Made by a program: the position numbers and the translations under genes
Shown: piece after piece, positions 8,638 to 17,962 of the stretch
Layout: each line of letters opens with the position of its first letter
Numbering within the stretch: the stretch's first letter is position 1
From: Anaerolineae bacterium
Lineage (GTDB): Bacteria > Chloroflexota > Anaerolineae > Caldilineales > Caldilineaceae
Reading direction: 5' to 3'
Length of the DNA: 41,343 nucleotides
Assembly: GCA_030432295.1 (NCBI GenBank)
Contig: JAUIHI010000047.1
Span: 1 to 41,343 of the forward strand
The notes under the pieces: generated by a model
Told to the model about the DNA's origin: nothing
The model's input: only the letters and a program-made list of their open reading frames with translations
Database searches by the model: none

Positions 8638-8684
8638 TAAGACGTGAGATCGCCGACCTTTTTCACGTTTCACACCTCACGTTT
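8638..8684. repeat. Imperfect hairpin with GTGAGATCGCCG core
   Basis: ACGTGAGATCGCCGACC (from about 8644) is followed by CACGTTTCACACCTCACGTTTC. The arms GACGTGAG and CTCACGTTTC pair imperfectly. The core GTGAGATCGCCG is shared with the perfect hairpins at 16114-16162 and, on the other strand, 22405-22461, so this is a mobile-looking hairpin family with a conserved centre. Confidence 0.6.
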
Positions 8685-8708
8685 CTTCGGGGATAAAGGA
8701 CTGTTCTG

Positions 8709-8996
8709 ATGACTATTTCTGCGCCTCTCAACGAGCGCATCCAGCAGGTATTGGACGACTATCGCCCGACCCTTTATCGGGACGGGGGCGATGTGCAACT
8801 GCTGAAGGTGGATGAAAATGGCGTGGCTCACGTCAAAATGCTGGGCGCGTGTATCGATTGCCCCATCAGCCTGCTCACAATGAAGCTGGGCATTCAGCGC
8901 CTGCTCAAAGAAAATTTTGCCGAAATTACCGGTGTCAACGCCATCACCGATCTGGATATTTCGGCGCTCTATAACCGACCCGCACCCGTTGCATAA
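8709..8996 (+). CDS. Nfu-type Fe-S scaffold/carrier (NifU C-terminal domain)
   Basis: This 95-residue NifU-like C-terminal domain protein delivers Fe-S clusters, typically 4Fe-4S bound between two subunits. The family marks are the N-terminal RIQQVLDDYRPTLYRDGGDV with its invariant DGGDV, and the cluster motif Cys48-X2-Cys51 (GACIDCPIS). The typical C-terminal I-x-E-V segment appears as FAEITGVNAI. It is followed after 14 bp by the rhodanese gene and is likely co-transcribed with it. Confidence 0.93.
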   Translation: MTISAPLNERIQQVLDDYRPTLYRDGGDVQLLKVDENGVAHVKMLGACIDCPISLLTMKLGIQRLLKENFAEITGVNAITDLDISALYNRPAPVA

Positions 8997-9010
8997 TTTG
9001 AGGTTCACTT

Positions 9011-9370
9011 ATGCCTAATCCCTACGGCGCGCCGGAGATCAGCGCGCAAGAAGTCTCCGATAAACTCGACAAGGGCGAAAAGTTTGTTCTGCTCGATGTG
9101 CGCGAACGCCAGGAGTTGGCCCAGGCATCCTTTGCCGATGGCACATTTGAGATCGTCCCTCTGAGTGAACTGGCCCAGAAAAGGCTGGACGCGCTCACGC
9201 CTGCGCTGCTGGACAAAGACGCGGAGATCGTCGCCTTTTGTCACAGAGGCGTGCGCAGCGCCCAGGTAACAATGTGGCTGAAGGACCAGGGCTGGACGAA
9301 TGTGCTGAGTATGGCCGGGGGCATCGACGCCTGGGCCAAGCAGATCGACCCGGGCGTGGGGATGTATTGA
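9011..9370 (+). CDS. Single-domain rhodanese-like sulfurtransferase
   Basis: This 119-residue single rhodanese domain has an N-terminal ISAQEVSDKL, the LLDVRERQEL CH2 signature, and the active-site loop CHRGVR with catalytic Cys77. It ends with the standard MAGGIDAW helix. Such proteins carry sulfane sulfur as a cysteine persulfide and can act in Fe-S, thiamin or molybdopterin sulfur supply, or in detoxification. Its place 14 bp downstream of nfu suggests a sulfur-delivery partner for Fe-S work. The substrate is unknown. Confidence 0.9.
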   Translation: MPNPYGAPEISAQEVSDKLDKGEKFVLLDVRERQELAQASFADGTFEIVPLSELAQKRLDALTPALLDKDAEIVAFCHRGVRSAQVTMWLKDQGWTNVLSMAGGIDAWAKQIDPGVGMY

Positions 9371-9425
9371 GCGAATTGTGAGGGGCGAATTGCGAATTAT
9401 GCGTTCAATTCGCAATTCATCCCTC
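9371..9425. repeat. Near-perfect hairpin after the rhodanese gene
   Basis: TTGTGAGGGGCGAATTGCGA and following bases pair with the downstream AATTCGCAATTCATCCCTCG, about 20 of 23 positions matching. The loop is short (around ATGCGTTC). It begins at the rhodanese stop codon and probably protects or ends that transcript. Confidence 0.75.
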
Positions 9426-9496
9426 GCAACTTTTGCTCCGTATGACAAGCGTCCGAAACCAGACCAGCTAATTTTTATCAAAAGTCTTAGAATAAT

Positions 9497-9525
9497 TTGG
9501 GCGCTCTTGCCCGCTATGATACACT
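9497..9525 (+). promoter_or_regulatory. Promoter of the radical SAM operon
   Basis: TTGGGC (9497-9502) and TACACT (9520-9525) are 17 bp apart, with TGA directly before the -10. The predicted start is near 9532, leaving an 80-nt leader to ATG 9613. The leader shows no recognisable cobalamin riboswitch. Confidence 0.5.
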
Positions 9526-9612
9526 GAAATTCGTTTTGGGTCCGCGGGCAACCGTCCGATCCGTCCTATTCTCGTGAATAGTTCCATTCTTCTGCAAGAG
9601 GAGGAGACAACT

Positions 9613-11100
9613 ATGCGTGTAGCTCTCATCAATCCACGCTTTCGTCTACCCATTGACACCCGCACCACACCCCATCTGGGCTTGGCCTATCTCGCCGCGG
9701 TCAGCGAGAAGCGGGGCGACGAGGTGATTATTTTTGACGCGGATGTGGAACGCAAATCCGTGGCAGAGTTCGTGCAGGAGTTTCGTCCGCATATTGTGGG
9801 CATTACGGCTAACACCCCACAGGTGAAGCAGGCCTGGCGCACAGCCCGGGACATCAAAGAAGTCTACGACTGCCCAATTGTGCTGGGTGGTCCTCACGTC
9901 TCTGTGCTGCCTGAAGAGAGCTGCGAGAAGCCCTACGTGGATATTGTCGTGCGTGGCGAGGGCGAGGATGCCTGGATTGACATCAGCAACCGGCTGGAGG
10001 CGTTTCTAAAAGATCAGCCCTACAGTACAGAAGCCTTTATGCACTCGGAAAATGAAATTTTCGTCGACTGCGAGGGGCTGACCTACAAGACCACCGACGG
10101 GCAGATTCACAACAACCCGGACCGCACTCCTATCGCTGACCTGGACGGCCTGCCCTGGCCCGCCTACCATCTCTTTCGGATGGAAAAGTACACAAATCTC
10201 CAGCCCGCCACGGATCACGTGGATGGGGCGCGCAGCTTCAGTATTATGACCAGCCGGGGCTGCCCCTATCGCTGTACTTTCTGCTCCCAATCGATTATGC
10301 CCATCAAATGGCGCAGCCGCAGCCCGGAAAATGTGCTGCTGGAATGGCGGCATCTGGTGGAGGATATGGGCGCGCAGGAGATCGGTATTCTGGACGACAG
10401 TGCCAACATCCGTGTCAAGCGGCTGGAAGAATTGGCCCATCTGCTCATCGAGAATAAGCTGAATCACGTGCCCTGGATTTTTGTCAACGGTATTCGGGCC
10501 AATCTGGCCAGTTTGGAACTGCTCACGCTGCTCAAGCAGGCGGGTCTGCGCCGGGTAGCCTTTGGCGTGGAGACCGGCGACGAGGACATTCTGCTCACCA
10601 TCGACAAGAAAGTCGATCACGACACCATCCGCCAGGCTTTCAAGAACGCCAAGGCCATCGATCTAGAAACCATCGCCTTTATGATTATCGGGCTGCCCGG
10701 CGAAACCCGGGAGACGATGCAGAAGACGATTGATTTTGCCATCGAACTCGACCCGATTATCGCCAACTTCTCGATGATGACGCCCTATCCGGGCACAAAA
10801 GTCTATGAGATTGTCAAGCGCCAGGGCCGTTTCCTGATCAACGACTGGGAAGATTACGTCTTTTTTGATCAGCAGGCCCGCTACGAACTGGGCGATATGA
10901 CCGCCGAACTGGTGGAGGAGATGTACCGCAAGGCCTATCGTCAGTATTATCTGCGACCTTCCCCCATCATCCGCCGTTTGAAGACCAAAGATTTTTGGTT
11001 CAATCTGCCCCGCAATGTGCGCATTGCCATGCGTACATTCCTGCCCAGCAAGGAAAAGACCGGGCTGCGCAAACAGATGGAAGCCGAGGGAGCAATTTAA
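9613..11100 (+). CDS. B12-binding-domain radical SAM protein 1
   Basis: This 495-residue class B (BchE-like layout) radical SAM enzyme has an N-terminal Rossmann-like B12-binding domain (about 1-140; [32 protein letters not shown]) that lacks the DxHxxG motif, as is usual for this class. A radical SAM barrel follows with Cys217, Cys221 and Cys224 ([11 protein letters not shown]) and the substrate-side motifs GVETGDED and IIGLPGE. The C-terminal part is helical. GAGGAGG ahead of ATG 9613 decides the start. The stop overlaps the next start (TAATG), so it is translationally coupled to a close paralogue. The chemistry could be B12-dependent methylation of an unreactive carbon or a non-methylating rearrangement; the substrate is unknown. 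Confidence 0.85.
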   Translation: MRVALINPRFRLPIDTRTTPHLGLAYLAAVSEKRGDEVIIFDADVERKSVAEFVQEFRPHIVGITANTPQVKQAWRTARDIKEVYDCPIVLGGPHVSVLPEESCEKPYVDIVVRGEGEDAWIDISNRLEAFLKDQPYSTEAFMHSENEIFVDCEGLTYKTTDGQIHNNPDRTPIADLDGLPWPAYHLFRMEKYTNLQPATDHVDGARSFSIMTSRGCPYRCTFCSQSIMPIKWRSRSPENVLLEWRHLVEDMGAQEIGILDDSANIRVKRLEELAHLLIENKLNHVPWIFVNGIRANLASLELLTLLKQAGLRRVAFGVETGDEDILLTIDKKVDHDTIRQAFKNAKAIDLETIAFMIIGLPGETRETMQKTIDFAIELDPIIANFSMMTPYPGTKVYEIVKRQGRFLINDWEDYVFFDQQARYELGDMTAELVEEMYRKAYRQYYLRPSPIIRRLKTKDFWFNLPRNVRIAMRTFLPSKEKTGLRKQMEAEGAI

Positions 11101-12581
11101 TGCGGATTATTCTAGCCAGCCCGGAAGCCAAAGTCTGGAGCGCACGCAAGCACATCCCTCTGGGACTGGGCTATCTGGCCGCTGTCCTGCGCGAGGGTGG
11201 CCACGATGTGATGCTCTACGACGCGGCCATCGAAGATGTGACCGTCGAATACTACATCGACCTGGCTGAGGAGCAGGGCAAGCCCTACAATCTGATCGGG
11301 GTTACGGCTACAACACCCCTGATTCAGGATGCCTGGGAGATGGCGGAAGTCTGCAAGCGGCGGGGACTGATTACCGTCCTGGGCGGGCCGCACCTGACAA
11401 TTATGCCCGAAGAGTCCTTTCAGGTTCCCCACGACGCCTACGTGGACTACGCGTTCAAAGGCGAGGCCGAGTACAGCTTTCTGGAACTGGTCAACACCTT
11501 GGAAGCGGGCAAAGAGCCGGGTGTGATTCCGGGTATTCATTTCAAGCGGGGCAACGAATTTATCGTCAGCCCGGAAAGCCCGATGATCCCGGACCTGGAC
11601 TCACTGCCCTTCCCGGCCCACGATCTGTTCAAAATTGACAGGTACACGAATCTTCAGCCCCTCACCGACGGGCTGGATACTCAGGCCCGCAGCTTCACCA
11701 TTCTGACTAGCCGGGGCTGCCCCTACAAATGTACCTTCTGCTCCAAGCCGGTCACTGGCGACACCTGGCGTGCCCGCTCGGTGGAGAGTGTGGTGCAGGA
11801 GTGGAAGTGGCTGGTCAACGGCCTGGGCGCGACGGAAATCGGCGTTACCGACGACATCTGGAATCTGAAATTGCCCCGGGCCAAAGAACTCTGCCGCCGT
11901 CTGGTGGAAGAGGGGCTGAATCACGTGCCCTGGGTGACAGTCCACGGCATGAAAGTCAACCATTCGGACCTGGAACTCTTCCAGTTGATGAAAGCCGCTG
12001 GTTGCCTGCGCGTCGGCTTCGGCGTGGAAAATGGCGACGAGCAGATGCTGCGCAACGTCATCCGCAAGGGGCAGACCGTGGATATGGTGCGGGAAGCCTT
12101 CAAAAATGCCAAAGCAGCGGGCTTGCAGACAATGGGCTTCTTCATCTTTGGGATGCCCGGCGACAACGAAGAGACGATGGAAAAGACGATTCAACTGGCC
12201 CTGGACCTGGACCCGAAGCTGGCGAACTTCTTGCTGGCGGCGCCTTTCCCCGGCACGGCCATGTACGATATGATCAAAGATGGCGGAGAGATTTTCGCCG
12301 ACAATTGGGGCGACTACGCCATCCACGAGCAGAAGGCCCGCTTCAAGATGAACGAGAATTACGATTCGGACTTGGTGCTGAAAAAGTGGCGGGAAGCCTA
12401 CCGGCGTTTCTATCTCTACCGGCCCGAACGGGTGATGGAAAAGATGCTGATGAAAGAGAATTGGACGAATCTGCCCAATACCTTCGCCCAGGTCAAGCGC
12501 TTCTTTATCGGCAATAAAGACCAGCACGCGGTGGCCGAAGATGCCATCGGCGGCTCGACCAAAAAGGCGGTATTGGCGTAG
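11100..12581 (+). CDS. B12-binding-domain radical SAM protein 2 (paralogue of the previous gene)
   Basis: This 493-residue protein has the same architecture as its upstream neighbour: a B12-type N-terminal domain (about 1-150; [33 protein letters not shown]) and a radical SAM barrel with Cys207, Cys211 and Cys214. The two share long stretches, for example YTNLQP..D, SRGCPYxCTFCS, NHVPW and YRxYYL/YRRFYL, so they arose by tandem duplication. The ATG at 11100 overlaps the previous TAA by one base. A clear terminator follows at 12611. Paralogues coupled in this way often act on successive positions of one substrate or form a heterodimer; both ideas are inference. Confidence 0.85.
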   Translation: MRIILASPEAKVWSARKHIPLGLGYLAAVLREGGHDVMLYDAAIEDVTVEYYIDLAEEQGKPYNLIGVTATTPLIQDAWEMAEVCKRRGLITVLGGPHLTIMPEESFQVPHDAYVDYAFKGEAEYSFLELVNTLEAGKEPGVIPGIHFKRGNEFIVSPESPMIPDLDSLPFPAHDLFKIDRYTNLQPLTDGLDTQARSFTILTSRGCPYKCTFCSKPVTGDTWRARSVESVVQEWKWLVNGLGATEIGVTDDIWNLKLPRAKELCRRLVEEGLNHVPWVTVHGMKVNHSDLELFQLMKAAGCLRVGFGVENGDEQMLRNVIRKGQTVDMVREAFKNAKAAGLQTMGFFIFGMPGDNEETMEKTIQLALDLDPKLANFLLAAPFPGTAMYDMIKDGGEIFADNWGDYAIHEQKARFKMNENYDSDLVLKKWREAYRRFYLYRPERVMEKMLMKENWTNLPNTFAQVKRFFIGNKDQHAVAEDAIGGSTKKAVLA

Positions 12582-12610
12582 TTTTGTCGCTGAAATGCAA
12601 TGCCATCGAG

Positions 12611-12650
12611 ACGGCCCGCCTGCGCTGGTAGCGGGTGGGCCGTTTTTATT
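12611..12650 (+). terminator. Rho-independent terminator after radical SAM gene 2
   Basis: A 13-bp stem (12611-12623 with 12631-12643, two G-T pairs) with a 7-nt loop is followed by TTTTTATT. It ends only about 18 bp before the antitoxin ATG, leaving no room for a normal promoter between. The toxin-antitoxin and radical SAM 3 genes must therefore depend on readthrough or on a promoter inside the stem. Confidence 0.85.
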
Positions 12651-12667
12651 CTAAGTAGGAGACTCTA

Positions 12668-13000
12668 ATGACAACACTGACAATCGAAGTCCCCGATGCT
12701 TTGATGGCAAAACTGGCGAGGCAGGAACGACCGGTCCAAGAGGTGATAGTTGCTGTTTTGGAGGATATGTTCGGGGAGAAGGCCCGAAACCAGGCATCTC
12801 CTCAGCCGACGCGTGAGCAGGTGATCAGCGATCTGGTGCAGGCTGGATTGATCTGTGAACCGGGTACGCTGGATAGCCCGGCGGCCAAAGCTTGGCGAGA
12901 CCTTCCGCAGACAGAGAAACGCCGACATCTGGCGGAACGAAAAGCGCTGCGGTTTGTTGGATCACCAGGAGCTACAGCCGTTCTTAAGGGACGACGCTGA
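12668..13000 (+). CDS. Putative antitoxin of a PIN-toxin pair
   Basis: This 110-residue protein has an N-terminal beta strand-helix segment TLTIEVPDALMAKLARQ, typical of small ribbon-helix-helix or VapB-like antitoxins. Its basic C-terminal tail would wrap the toxin. AGGAG seven bases before ATG 12668 supports the start. The stop overlaps the toxin start (TGATG), the usual coupling for such pairs. The protein is longer than many VapB proteins, and the middle section (AGLICEPGTLDSP..AWRDLPQTEKR) resembles a widespread group of PIN-associated antitoxin-like proteins. The exact antitoxin family is not identified. Confidence 0.65.
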   Translation: MTTLTIEVPDALMAKLARQERPVQEVIVAVLEDMFGEKARNQASPQPTREQVISDLVQAGLICEPGTLDSPAAKAWRDLPQTEKRRHLAERKALRFVGSPGATAVLKGRR

Positions 13001-13464
13001 TGTTGATTTTTCTGGACAGCAGCGCACTGGTCAAATACTATGTGACCGAGCAGGGTTCTGTGTGGATTCGTTCATTGGTAGACGATTCCCAAAACGTTAC
13101 TCTCGTCTCTGCGATTGCACTGCCCGAAGTGACTTCAGCGCTGGCTCGAAGACAGCGGGAAGGTCTCTTTGGCAAGCGATTCTTACGCCAGAGCTATCAG
13201 AGTTTCCAGGAAGATTTGCGTGTCACTTTTCAACGAATTCCGGTCGAGGATGCGATGTTGACTGATGCCGCGGAATTGGCGCTCCGTCGTCCTGTAAAAG
13301 GGTATGACGCGGTCCAGATTGCCACCGCTATTGCTGTCCAGCAAATGTTTGTCGCATTGACCTTTATCAGCGCCGATAAGCAGATGCTGCGCGCAGCCCA
13401 AGCTGAAGGTATGCAGACAGACAATCCAGAGAGTCATCCAAACGAAGCAGAGCAACCCGAATGA
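13000..13464 (+). CDS. PIN-domain ribonuclease toxin (VapC-like)
   Basis: This 154-residue PIN-domain protein is a Mg-dependent endoribonuclease of the VapC type. The four acidic active-site residues are in place: Asp6 ([11 protein letters not shown]), Glu43 ([10 protein letters not shown]), Asp103 ([11 protein letters not shown]) and Asp126 (ISADKQML). The start overlaps the antitoxin stop, and its own stop (TGA 13462-13464) overlaps the ATG of radical SAM gene 3 at 13461, so it is translationally locked into that operon on both sides. It has an acidic, Glu/Pro-rich C-terminal tail. The target RNA is unknown. Confidence 0.85.
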   Translation: MLIFLDSSALVKYYVTEQGSVWIRSLVDDSQNVTLVSAIALPEVTSALARRQREGLFGKRFLRQSYQSFQEDLRVTFQRIPVEDAMLTDAAELALRRPVKGYDAVQIATAIAVQQMFVALTFISADKQMLRAAQAEGMQTDNPESHPNEAEQPE

Positions 13465-14540
13465 TCGGACTCATCCCGAAGCTCCCCCTCTACTGGGCTT
13501 TTCGCAAATTCGGCTGGCCCGCGGTCAAGCCCTTTTCGGTTGTGGTCAGCATCAGCTATCGCTGCAACAGCAAGTGCCGCACCTGCGATGTCTGGCGCAA
13601 GCCTAACGACGATATGACTGTGGAGGAGTGGGATAAAACTTTCCAGCACCTGGGCACAAGCCCCTTTTACATCACATTCACTGGCGGCGAACCCTTTCTG
13701 CGCAAGGACCTGGACGAGATGGTCATCAGCGCCTACCGCCACTGCAAGCCGGAGGTGATTACGATTCCCACCAACGGGATGCTCACCGACCGGGTGCTGG
13801 CTATGACCGAGCGCATGTGCCGGGAATGTCCCACTAGCAGCATCGGCATCAACCTGAGCCTGGACGGGATCGGCGACGAGCACGACGACATCCGGGGGGT
13901 GGAGGGCAACTGGGACCTGTCGATGGAGACCTGGCGACAGTTGAAGGAACTCCAGAAGCAGCACAGCAATCTGGTGCTGACCGTTCACACAGTCATCAGC
14001 CGCTTCAACGCCCACCGCTTCCGGGCCATCCAGGAAGGACTGAAGTTTCTGGAGCCGGACAGTTACATCACCGAAGTGGCCGAAGAGCGGGTAGAGCTGG
14101 ACACAATGGGCTGGGGCATCACCCCCCGCCCAGACGACTACGACGAGATCGCCGACTTTCTCAGCCAGCAGGCCCGGCAGACACCGGCCAAAGGCATCGC
14201 CAAATTCACCCAGGCTTTTCGCGCCCAGTATTACCAGATGGCGAAACGGGTGCTCCACGAGCGGGACCAGATTATCCCCTGCTATGCAGGCTGGGCCAGC
14301 GCTCACATTGCGCCCAACGGCGACCTGTGGAGTTGCTGCATCCGGGCCGAGCCGGTGGGCAACCTGCGCGAACACAACTACGACATCACCCCCATCTGGC
14401 GCAGCGCCGCGATGGAGGAACTGCGGGGCAGTATCAAGCGCAAAGAGTGTGCCTGCCCTATGGCGAATGCAAATTATGCGAATATGCTGCTCCATCCGCC
14501 CACAGTGGCGAAGGTGGCGCTAGACGTAGTGAGACAGTGA
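13461..14540 (+). CDS. Radical SAM protein 3 with SPASM-like C-terminal cysteines
   Basis: This 359-residue radical SAM enzyme has no B12 domain. Cys35, Cys39 and Cys42 ([11 protein letters not shown]) hold the SAM cluster, and TGGEPF is the conserved GGE motif. The C-terminal part ([20 protein letters not shown], then [11 protein letters not shown]) has the cysteine pattern of SPASM/twitch auxiliary-cluster domains. Such enzymes modify peptides, sugars or lipid head groups. The start ATGA overlaps the toxin stop. The stop codon lies inside the hairpin at 14535-14595. No precursor peptide gene is visible nearby, which makes a RiPP role less likely. Confidence 0.8.
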   Translation: MIGLIPKLPLYWAFRKFGWPAVKPFSVVVSISYRCNSKCRTCDVWRKPNDDMTVEEWDKTFQHLGTSPFYITFTGGEPFLRKDLDEMVISAYRHCKPEVITIPTNGMLTDRVLAMTERMCRECPTSSIGINLSLDGIGDEHDDIRGVEGNWDLSMETWRQLKELQKQHSNLVLTVHTVISRFNAHRFRAIQEGLKFLEPDSYITEVAEERVELDTMGWGITPRPDDYDEIADFLSQQARQTPAKGIAKFTQAFRAQYYQMAKRVLHERDQIIPCYAGWASAHIAPNGDLWSCCIRAEPVGNLREHNYDITPIWRSAAMEELRGSIKRKECACPMANANYANMLLHPPTVAKVALDVVRQ

Positions 14541-14595
14541 ACAGTAATCAGTTACCAGTCTAGACTCCGTACTGGCAACTGATTACTGTTCACTG
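14535..14595. repeat. Near-perfect 25-bp inverted repeat between radical SAM genes 3 and 4
   Basis: CAGTGAACAGTAATCAGTTA with its next bases (14535-14559) pairs 24 of 25 with 14571-14595 across an 11-nt loop. It overlaps the stop codon of the upstream gene. The arm word CAGTGAACAG is the same one that appears inside copA at 4639-4677. Confidence 0.9.
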
Positions 14596-14623
14596 ATTAC
14601 TTCTGTAAACGGAGGAGTAGACA

Positions 14624-16081
14624 GTGAACTTCAACTGGCCCTGGAATCACAAACGAACCAGCGATATTGTGTGGATCGATCTGGGCGATCTGGGCGATCT
14701 GGTCCACCCGAACGGCCCCCACGAGCAGTGGCAGGACCACGGACTGGGGCTGCTGCGCACGATTCTGGACAACAACGGCATCAAAACTGATGTCGTCTCC
14801 ACCCGGGCTGTGACCAGTTGGGAGCAGTTGGCGAAGCAACTGAGCGGCTACCGGATGGCGCTGATGAATGTGCGTAGCTACACCTTCCCTGCTGGGCTGA
14901 AGGCCGCGCAGGTCTTCAAATCAGTCAACCCGGACGGGCTGGTGATGGCCGGTGGGATGCACGCTACCGTCGCGCCCGACGAGATGCTGGAAGTGCCGGA
15001 GTTCGACAAAGTCTGCCAGGGACCGGGCGAAGAGACAATCGTCGATCTGGTGCGCAACCCGGACAATTACCCCCGTCTTTTCCAGGGGAAGGGCGCGCGC
15101 TCGATGGCCGACTGGCCTGCCATCAACCGGGAGATGTGGCCGAAACCGGGTGGTTGGCTGCGACCAGCCCTCAAAGGCAAGCCGCGCACAACCCTCAACG
15201 CCTGGAAGACCGCCCGCAAATTCAACTGGCCTATGGAGCCGGAATGCGGCTGGGGTCCTCCGCCGGTGGCGACGATTATCACCAGTCGGGTCTGTCCCTG
15301 GCAATGCGTCTTCTGCAACGAAGCGTCGTACATCCCCAATATGGGCCGCCGCCCGGTGGATATGGTCATCGACGAACTCAACGCGCTGGACGAGAAGTAC
15401 GGCGTCGGCTCGGTGGTCATCCACGACTCGATGTTTTTCCAGAATCCCACCTGGCTGAAGGAGTGGATCGAAAAGTATCCCAAGCGGGCTAACAAAGTCT
15501 GGCCCTACTGGGCTGCGGGCCGGGCGGACACTGTGCGCCAGTGGCCGGAGCTATTTGAGGCGCTGATCCGAGAGACCAACTGGAATCTGATTTCGATTGG
15601 CTTTGAGTCGGGTAGCGACCGCATTTTGCGCCTGCTCAACAAAGAGTGCAGCGAAGAGGACAACTATTTCGCCATCGATCTGCTCAACCGCATCGGGGAC
15701 GAAATGGTGGCCGAAGGCAAAGAGCCACCCAAGTTCTGGTCGAATATTATGCTGGGCATCCCCGGCGAGTTGCCGGAAGACGCATTCAAGACAATGCGTA
15801 TGCTCAAACGGATGAAGCGGGTCTTCCCGTCGATTTCCTACTACGCGCCCTATCCCGGCTCCGCGCTGGGCAACCAGCTCATCGCTGAAGGCAAGAGCCG
15901 GATGAGCAAGGACAACTACCACCGCTTCCCGGACGACGAGAAGGTGATGGGCGTGGATTACGGCTTCTATCGGGAACTGCTGGCCGGAAGGTATGACGAG
16001 GAAGTCAACGCTGAACTGAGCGAGAGCGAGCGGCAGCGAGGCTATCAGGGGCTGTACGCCGAGGCGCTGGTAAAGGCGTAG
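14624..16081 (+). CDS. B12-binding-domain radical SAM protein 4
   Basis: This 485-residue class B-type radical SAM protein is divergent from proteins 1 and 2. Its B12-like N-terminal domain (about 14-145; GLGLLRTILDNNGIKTDVVS, MAGGMHATVAPDEMLE) is followed by an insert with two GGW/WGPPP stretches. The SAM motif is Cys224, Cys228 and Cys231 (SRVCPWQCVFC). GTG 14624 with GGAGGA eight bases upstream is the start. A 9-bp tandem repeat near 14681-14702 encodes DLGDLGDL. The substrate is unknown. It is the last gene of the radical SAM group, followed by a strong bidirectional hairpin. Confidence 0.82.
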   Translation: MNFNWPWNHKRTSDIVWIDLGDLGDLVHPNGPHEQWQDHGLGLLRTILDNNGIKTDVVSTRAVTSWEQLAKQLSGYRMALMNVRSYTFPAGLKAAQVFKSVNPDGLVMAGGMHATVAPDEMLEVPEFDKVCQGPGEETIVDLVRNPDNYPRLFQGKGARSMADWPAINREMWPKPGGWLRPALKGKPRTTLNAWKTARKFNWPMEPECGWGPPPVATIITSRVCPWQCVFCNEASYIPNMGRRPVDMVIDELNALDEKYGVGSVVIHDSMFFQNPTWLKEWIEKYPKRANKVWPYWAAGRADTVRQWPELFEALIRETNWNLISIGFESGSDRILRLLNKECSEEDNYFAIDLLNRIGDEMVAEGKEPPKFWSNIMLGIPGELPEDAFKTMRMLKRMKRVFPSISYYAPYPGSALGNQLIAEGKSRMSKDNYHRFPDDEKVMGVDYGFYRELLAGRYDEEVNAELSESERQRGYQGLYAEALVKA

Positions 16082-16113
16082 ACACGCGAAACCGCGAGAC
16101 AAAACTTCTCTGC

Positions 16114-16167
16114 AGAAAGGTGAAACGTGAGATCGCCGTCCGATCTCACGTTTCACCTTTCTTTTTT
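16114..16167. terminator. Perfect 22-bp hairpin, bidirectional terminator between convergent genes
   Basis: The arms 16114-16135 and 16141-16162 are exact complements with a 5-nt loop, followed by TTTTTAAT on the plus strand. The core is GTGAGATCGCCG, shared with 8645 and, inverted, with 22433. It separates the convergent radical SAM 4 and URO-D genes. Confidence 0.9.
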
Positions 16168-16169
16168 AA

Positions 16170-17297
16170 TCAACCCATCGGCTTCAGATCGATCCCCTGC
16201 CCCCAGACCTCCCGTACGGTCTCCAAATAGAAGAGATAGTTGTCCAGGGGCACGTCGGGCGGAACCCGGTGATCGCAGAAGCCGACGTAGCCGCCTTCTT
16301 CCGCCAGCGGCAGCAGCCGGTGTACTTCCTGCGCGATCTCCTCTTTTGTCCGGGCCAGGATGTGCTTGTCAAAGCCGCCCATCATCAGCAACTCCTTGCC
16401 GAATTTGTCCCGGTAGGCGATGGGGTCGGTCCCCCACGTGCCCACTTCCAGAGGAAACATACAGTTCACCCCCGCGTCCAGCCAGTGGGGGACGAGGAGA
16501 TCGATCTTGCCGTCGCAGTCCACCCAGACCACATCCACGCCGTAGCGGTGGAGCAGATCGGTGATGCGCCGGTAGTGGGGAACCATATATTGCTTGAAGT
16601 GTTGGGGGCTGAGGAGCGGACCCGCGTTGTAGGCCATATCCTCCCACATCCCGCAGGCATCGAAGTGGCCGCCGGTCTCCAGAATGCGGGTCAGCGTGCC
16701 GACGATACAGTCGGCGACGGTCTCGATCATCTCCCCAAACCAGGCCGGATCGTCGTAGACCACCAGGGACAGATTTTCCACCCCCATCCAATTGCGCAGC
16801 CAGCCGTAGAGACTGCCGCCGGGCAGCACGGCCAGGGTTTCCCGGTTGGGATCTGTCCACGCCTGCACCCGTTCGTCCCAATCCGCGGGATAGCGTGCAG
16901 GATTGTCCGGGTCGAGCCGGGGCGCGAAGTGCTCTTTCCAACTGGCCCGGTCGGTCAGTTTGTGGCTGACGGGCAGGGGAATGGAACTGAGAAACTTGCG
17001 GCGCAGGACCTGGACCCCGTCGGCCTGCTGGCGCAGTTCATATTCGCCCCGATCTTCCAGTACCTTTTCTTCAAAGCCGGGGGCCAGACCGCTGCTCACC
17101 CCAACGGCCCGTCCGCCAGCTTCAATGCCCGAATCCATCCCAAAAAAGTCGTCGCTGGTCAGCCGGTTGACCGACGCGGGCAGGCCCTGCTCGTGCCAGA
17201 TGGGCAGGGTTTCGTCCCAGAAGCCGAAGTCCATCAGCGGGGAGCGGTCCCGGGGCTGATAGTGCATTGTGGCGTAGAATCGTTGCCGATCATTCAT
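16170..17297 (-). CDS. URO-D-family methyltransferase 1
   Basis: This 375-residue protein has the uroporphyrinogen-decarboxylase fold used by corrinoid methyltransferases (MtaA, CmuA and O-demethylase subunits). Recognisable parts are MNDRQRFYATMHYQPRDR at the N-terminus, the LLSPQHFKQYMVPHYRRI helix, and two cysteine sites (WVDCDGKID and GFCDHRVPPD) that may bind the zinc used to activate the thiol or methyl acceptor. The start is ATG 17297 with GGAGG upstream; a longer frame to 17786 only reads the corrinoid gene out of frame. It lies 23 bp downstream of the corrinoid gene. True heme-pathway HemE is unlikely, given the context and the missing HemE N-terminal arginine motif. Confidence 0.82.
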   Translation of the reverse strand: MNDRQRFYATMHYQPRDRSPLMDFGFWDETLPIWHEQGLPASVNRLTSDDFFGMDSGIEAGGRAVGVSSGLAPGFEEKVLEDRGEYELRQQADGVQVLRRKFLSSIPLPVSHKLTDRASWKEHFAPRLDPDNPARYPADWDERVQAWTDPNRETLAVLPGGSLYGWLRNWMGVENLSLVVYDDPAWFGEMIETVADCIVGTLTRILETGGHFDACGMWEDMAYNAGPLLSPQHFKQYMVPHYRRITDLLHRYGVDVVWVDCDGKIDLLVPHWLDAGVNCMFPLEVGTWGTDPIAYRDKFGKELLMMGGFDKHILARTKEEIAQEVHRLLPLAEEGGYVGFCDHRVPPDVPLDNYLFYLETVREVWGQGIDLKPMG

Positions 17298-17320
17298 CGG
17301 GGAACCTCCAGAGTGGGAAA

Positions 17321-17962
17321 TCAGGCGGCCAGCACTTTGACAACCTCCGTGGCGGCTGCCGCGTCCAGCGCGTAGAGGTCCGCCCCGATCTGCTGGGAAT
17401 AGGCCTGGGTGACCGGCGCACCGCCCACCATCACCTTCACCTGATCTCGCACGCCCGCGTCTTGCAGTGCATCGACAATCAGCTTCATATTGGGCATTGT
17501 GGTTGTAAGCAGCGCGCTCATCCCCACAATCCGGGGCTGGTGTTCCTTCACCGCGGCCACATAGCGCTCCGGGGATACATCCACGCCCAGATCGATCACT
17601 TCCCAGCCGGAGCTTTCCATCATAATCCGCACCAGATTTTTGCCGATGTCGTGGACATCGCCGCGCACGGTCCCGATGATGACTTTGCCCAGAGATTTGA
17701 CGCCCGCCTCGATCAGATGGGGCGAGAGTACGGTCACCCCCTCTTTCATCGCGCGCGCAGCGATGAGCATCTCTGGCACAAAGCATTCGTTGTTCTCAAA
17801 GCGGTGGCCGATCTCCTCCATCGCCTCCACCATTGCGTCGTCTAGCAGTTCCTGGGGGTTGAGACCCGCGGCCAGACCCGCCTGGACACCGGCCACCACC
17901 GCCTTTGTGTCACCGCGCAATACGCCGTCATAAATGCTGTCCAAAATTTCTTCGGTTGTCAT
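17321..17962 (-). CDS. Corrinoid (cobalamin-binding) methyl carrier protein
   Basis: This 213-residue MtaC/MtbC-type carrier shuttles a methyl group on cobalt between two methyltransferases. The N-terminal four-helix cap (about 1-90) is followed by a Rossmann B12 domain with Asp102-X-His104-X2-Gly107 (GDVHDIGKN), where His104 is the lower cobalt ligand, then SALLTTTMPNM and VGGAPV. The full-length cap argues for a true carrier and not a sensor. It lies between two URO-D-family genes on the same strand and should form the core of a three-protein methyl-transfer unit. The methyl donor (methoxy-aromatic, methylamine or other) cannot be read from sequence. Confidence 0.92.
   Translation of the reverse strand: MTTEEILDSIYDGVLRGDTKAVVAGVQAGLAAGLNPQELLDDAMVEAMEEIGHRFENNECFVPEMLIAARAMKEGVTVLSPHLIEAGVKSLGKVIIGTVRGDVHDIGKNLVRIMMESSGWEVIDLGVDVSPERYVAAVKEHQPRIVGMSALLTTTMPNMKLIVDALQDAGVRDQVKVMVGGAPVTQAYSQQIGADLYALDAAAATEVVKVLAA

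Noticed and set aside
17298-17786. Fusion of the URO-D protein with an upstream 163-residue extension
   Set aside because: The extension reads the corrinoid gene out of frame; ATG 17297 has a good GGAGG and the family start.
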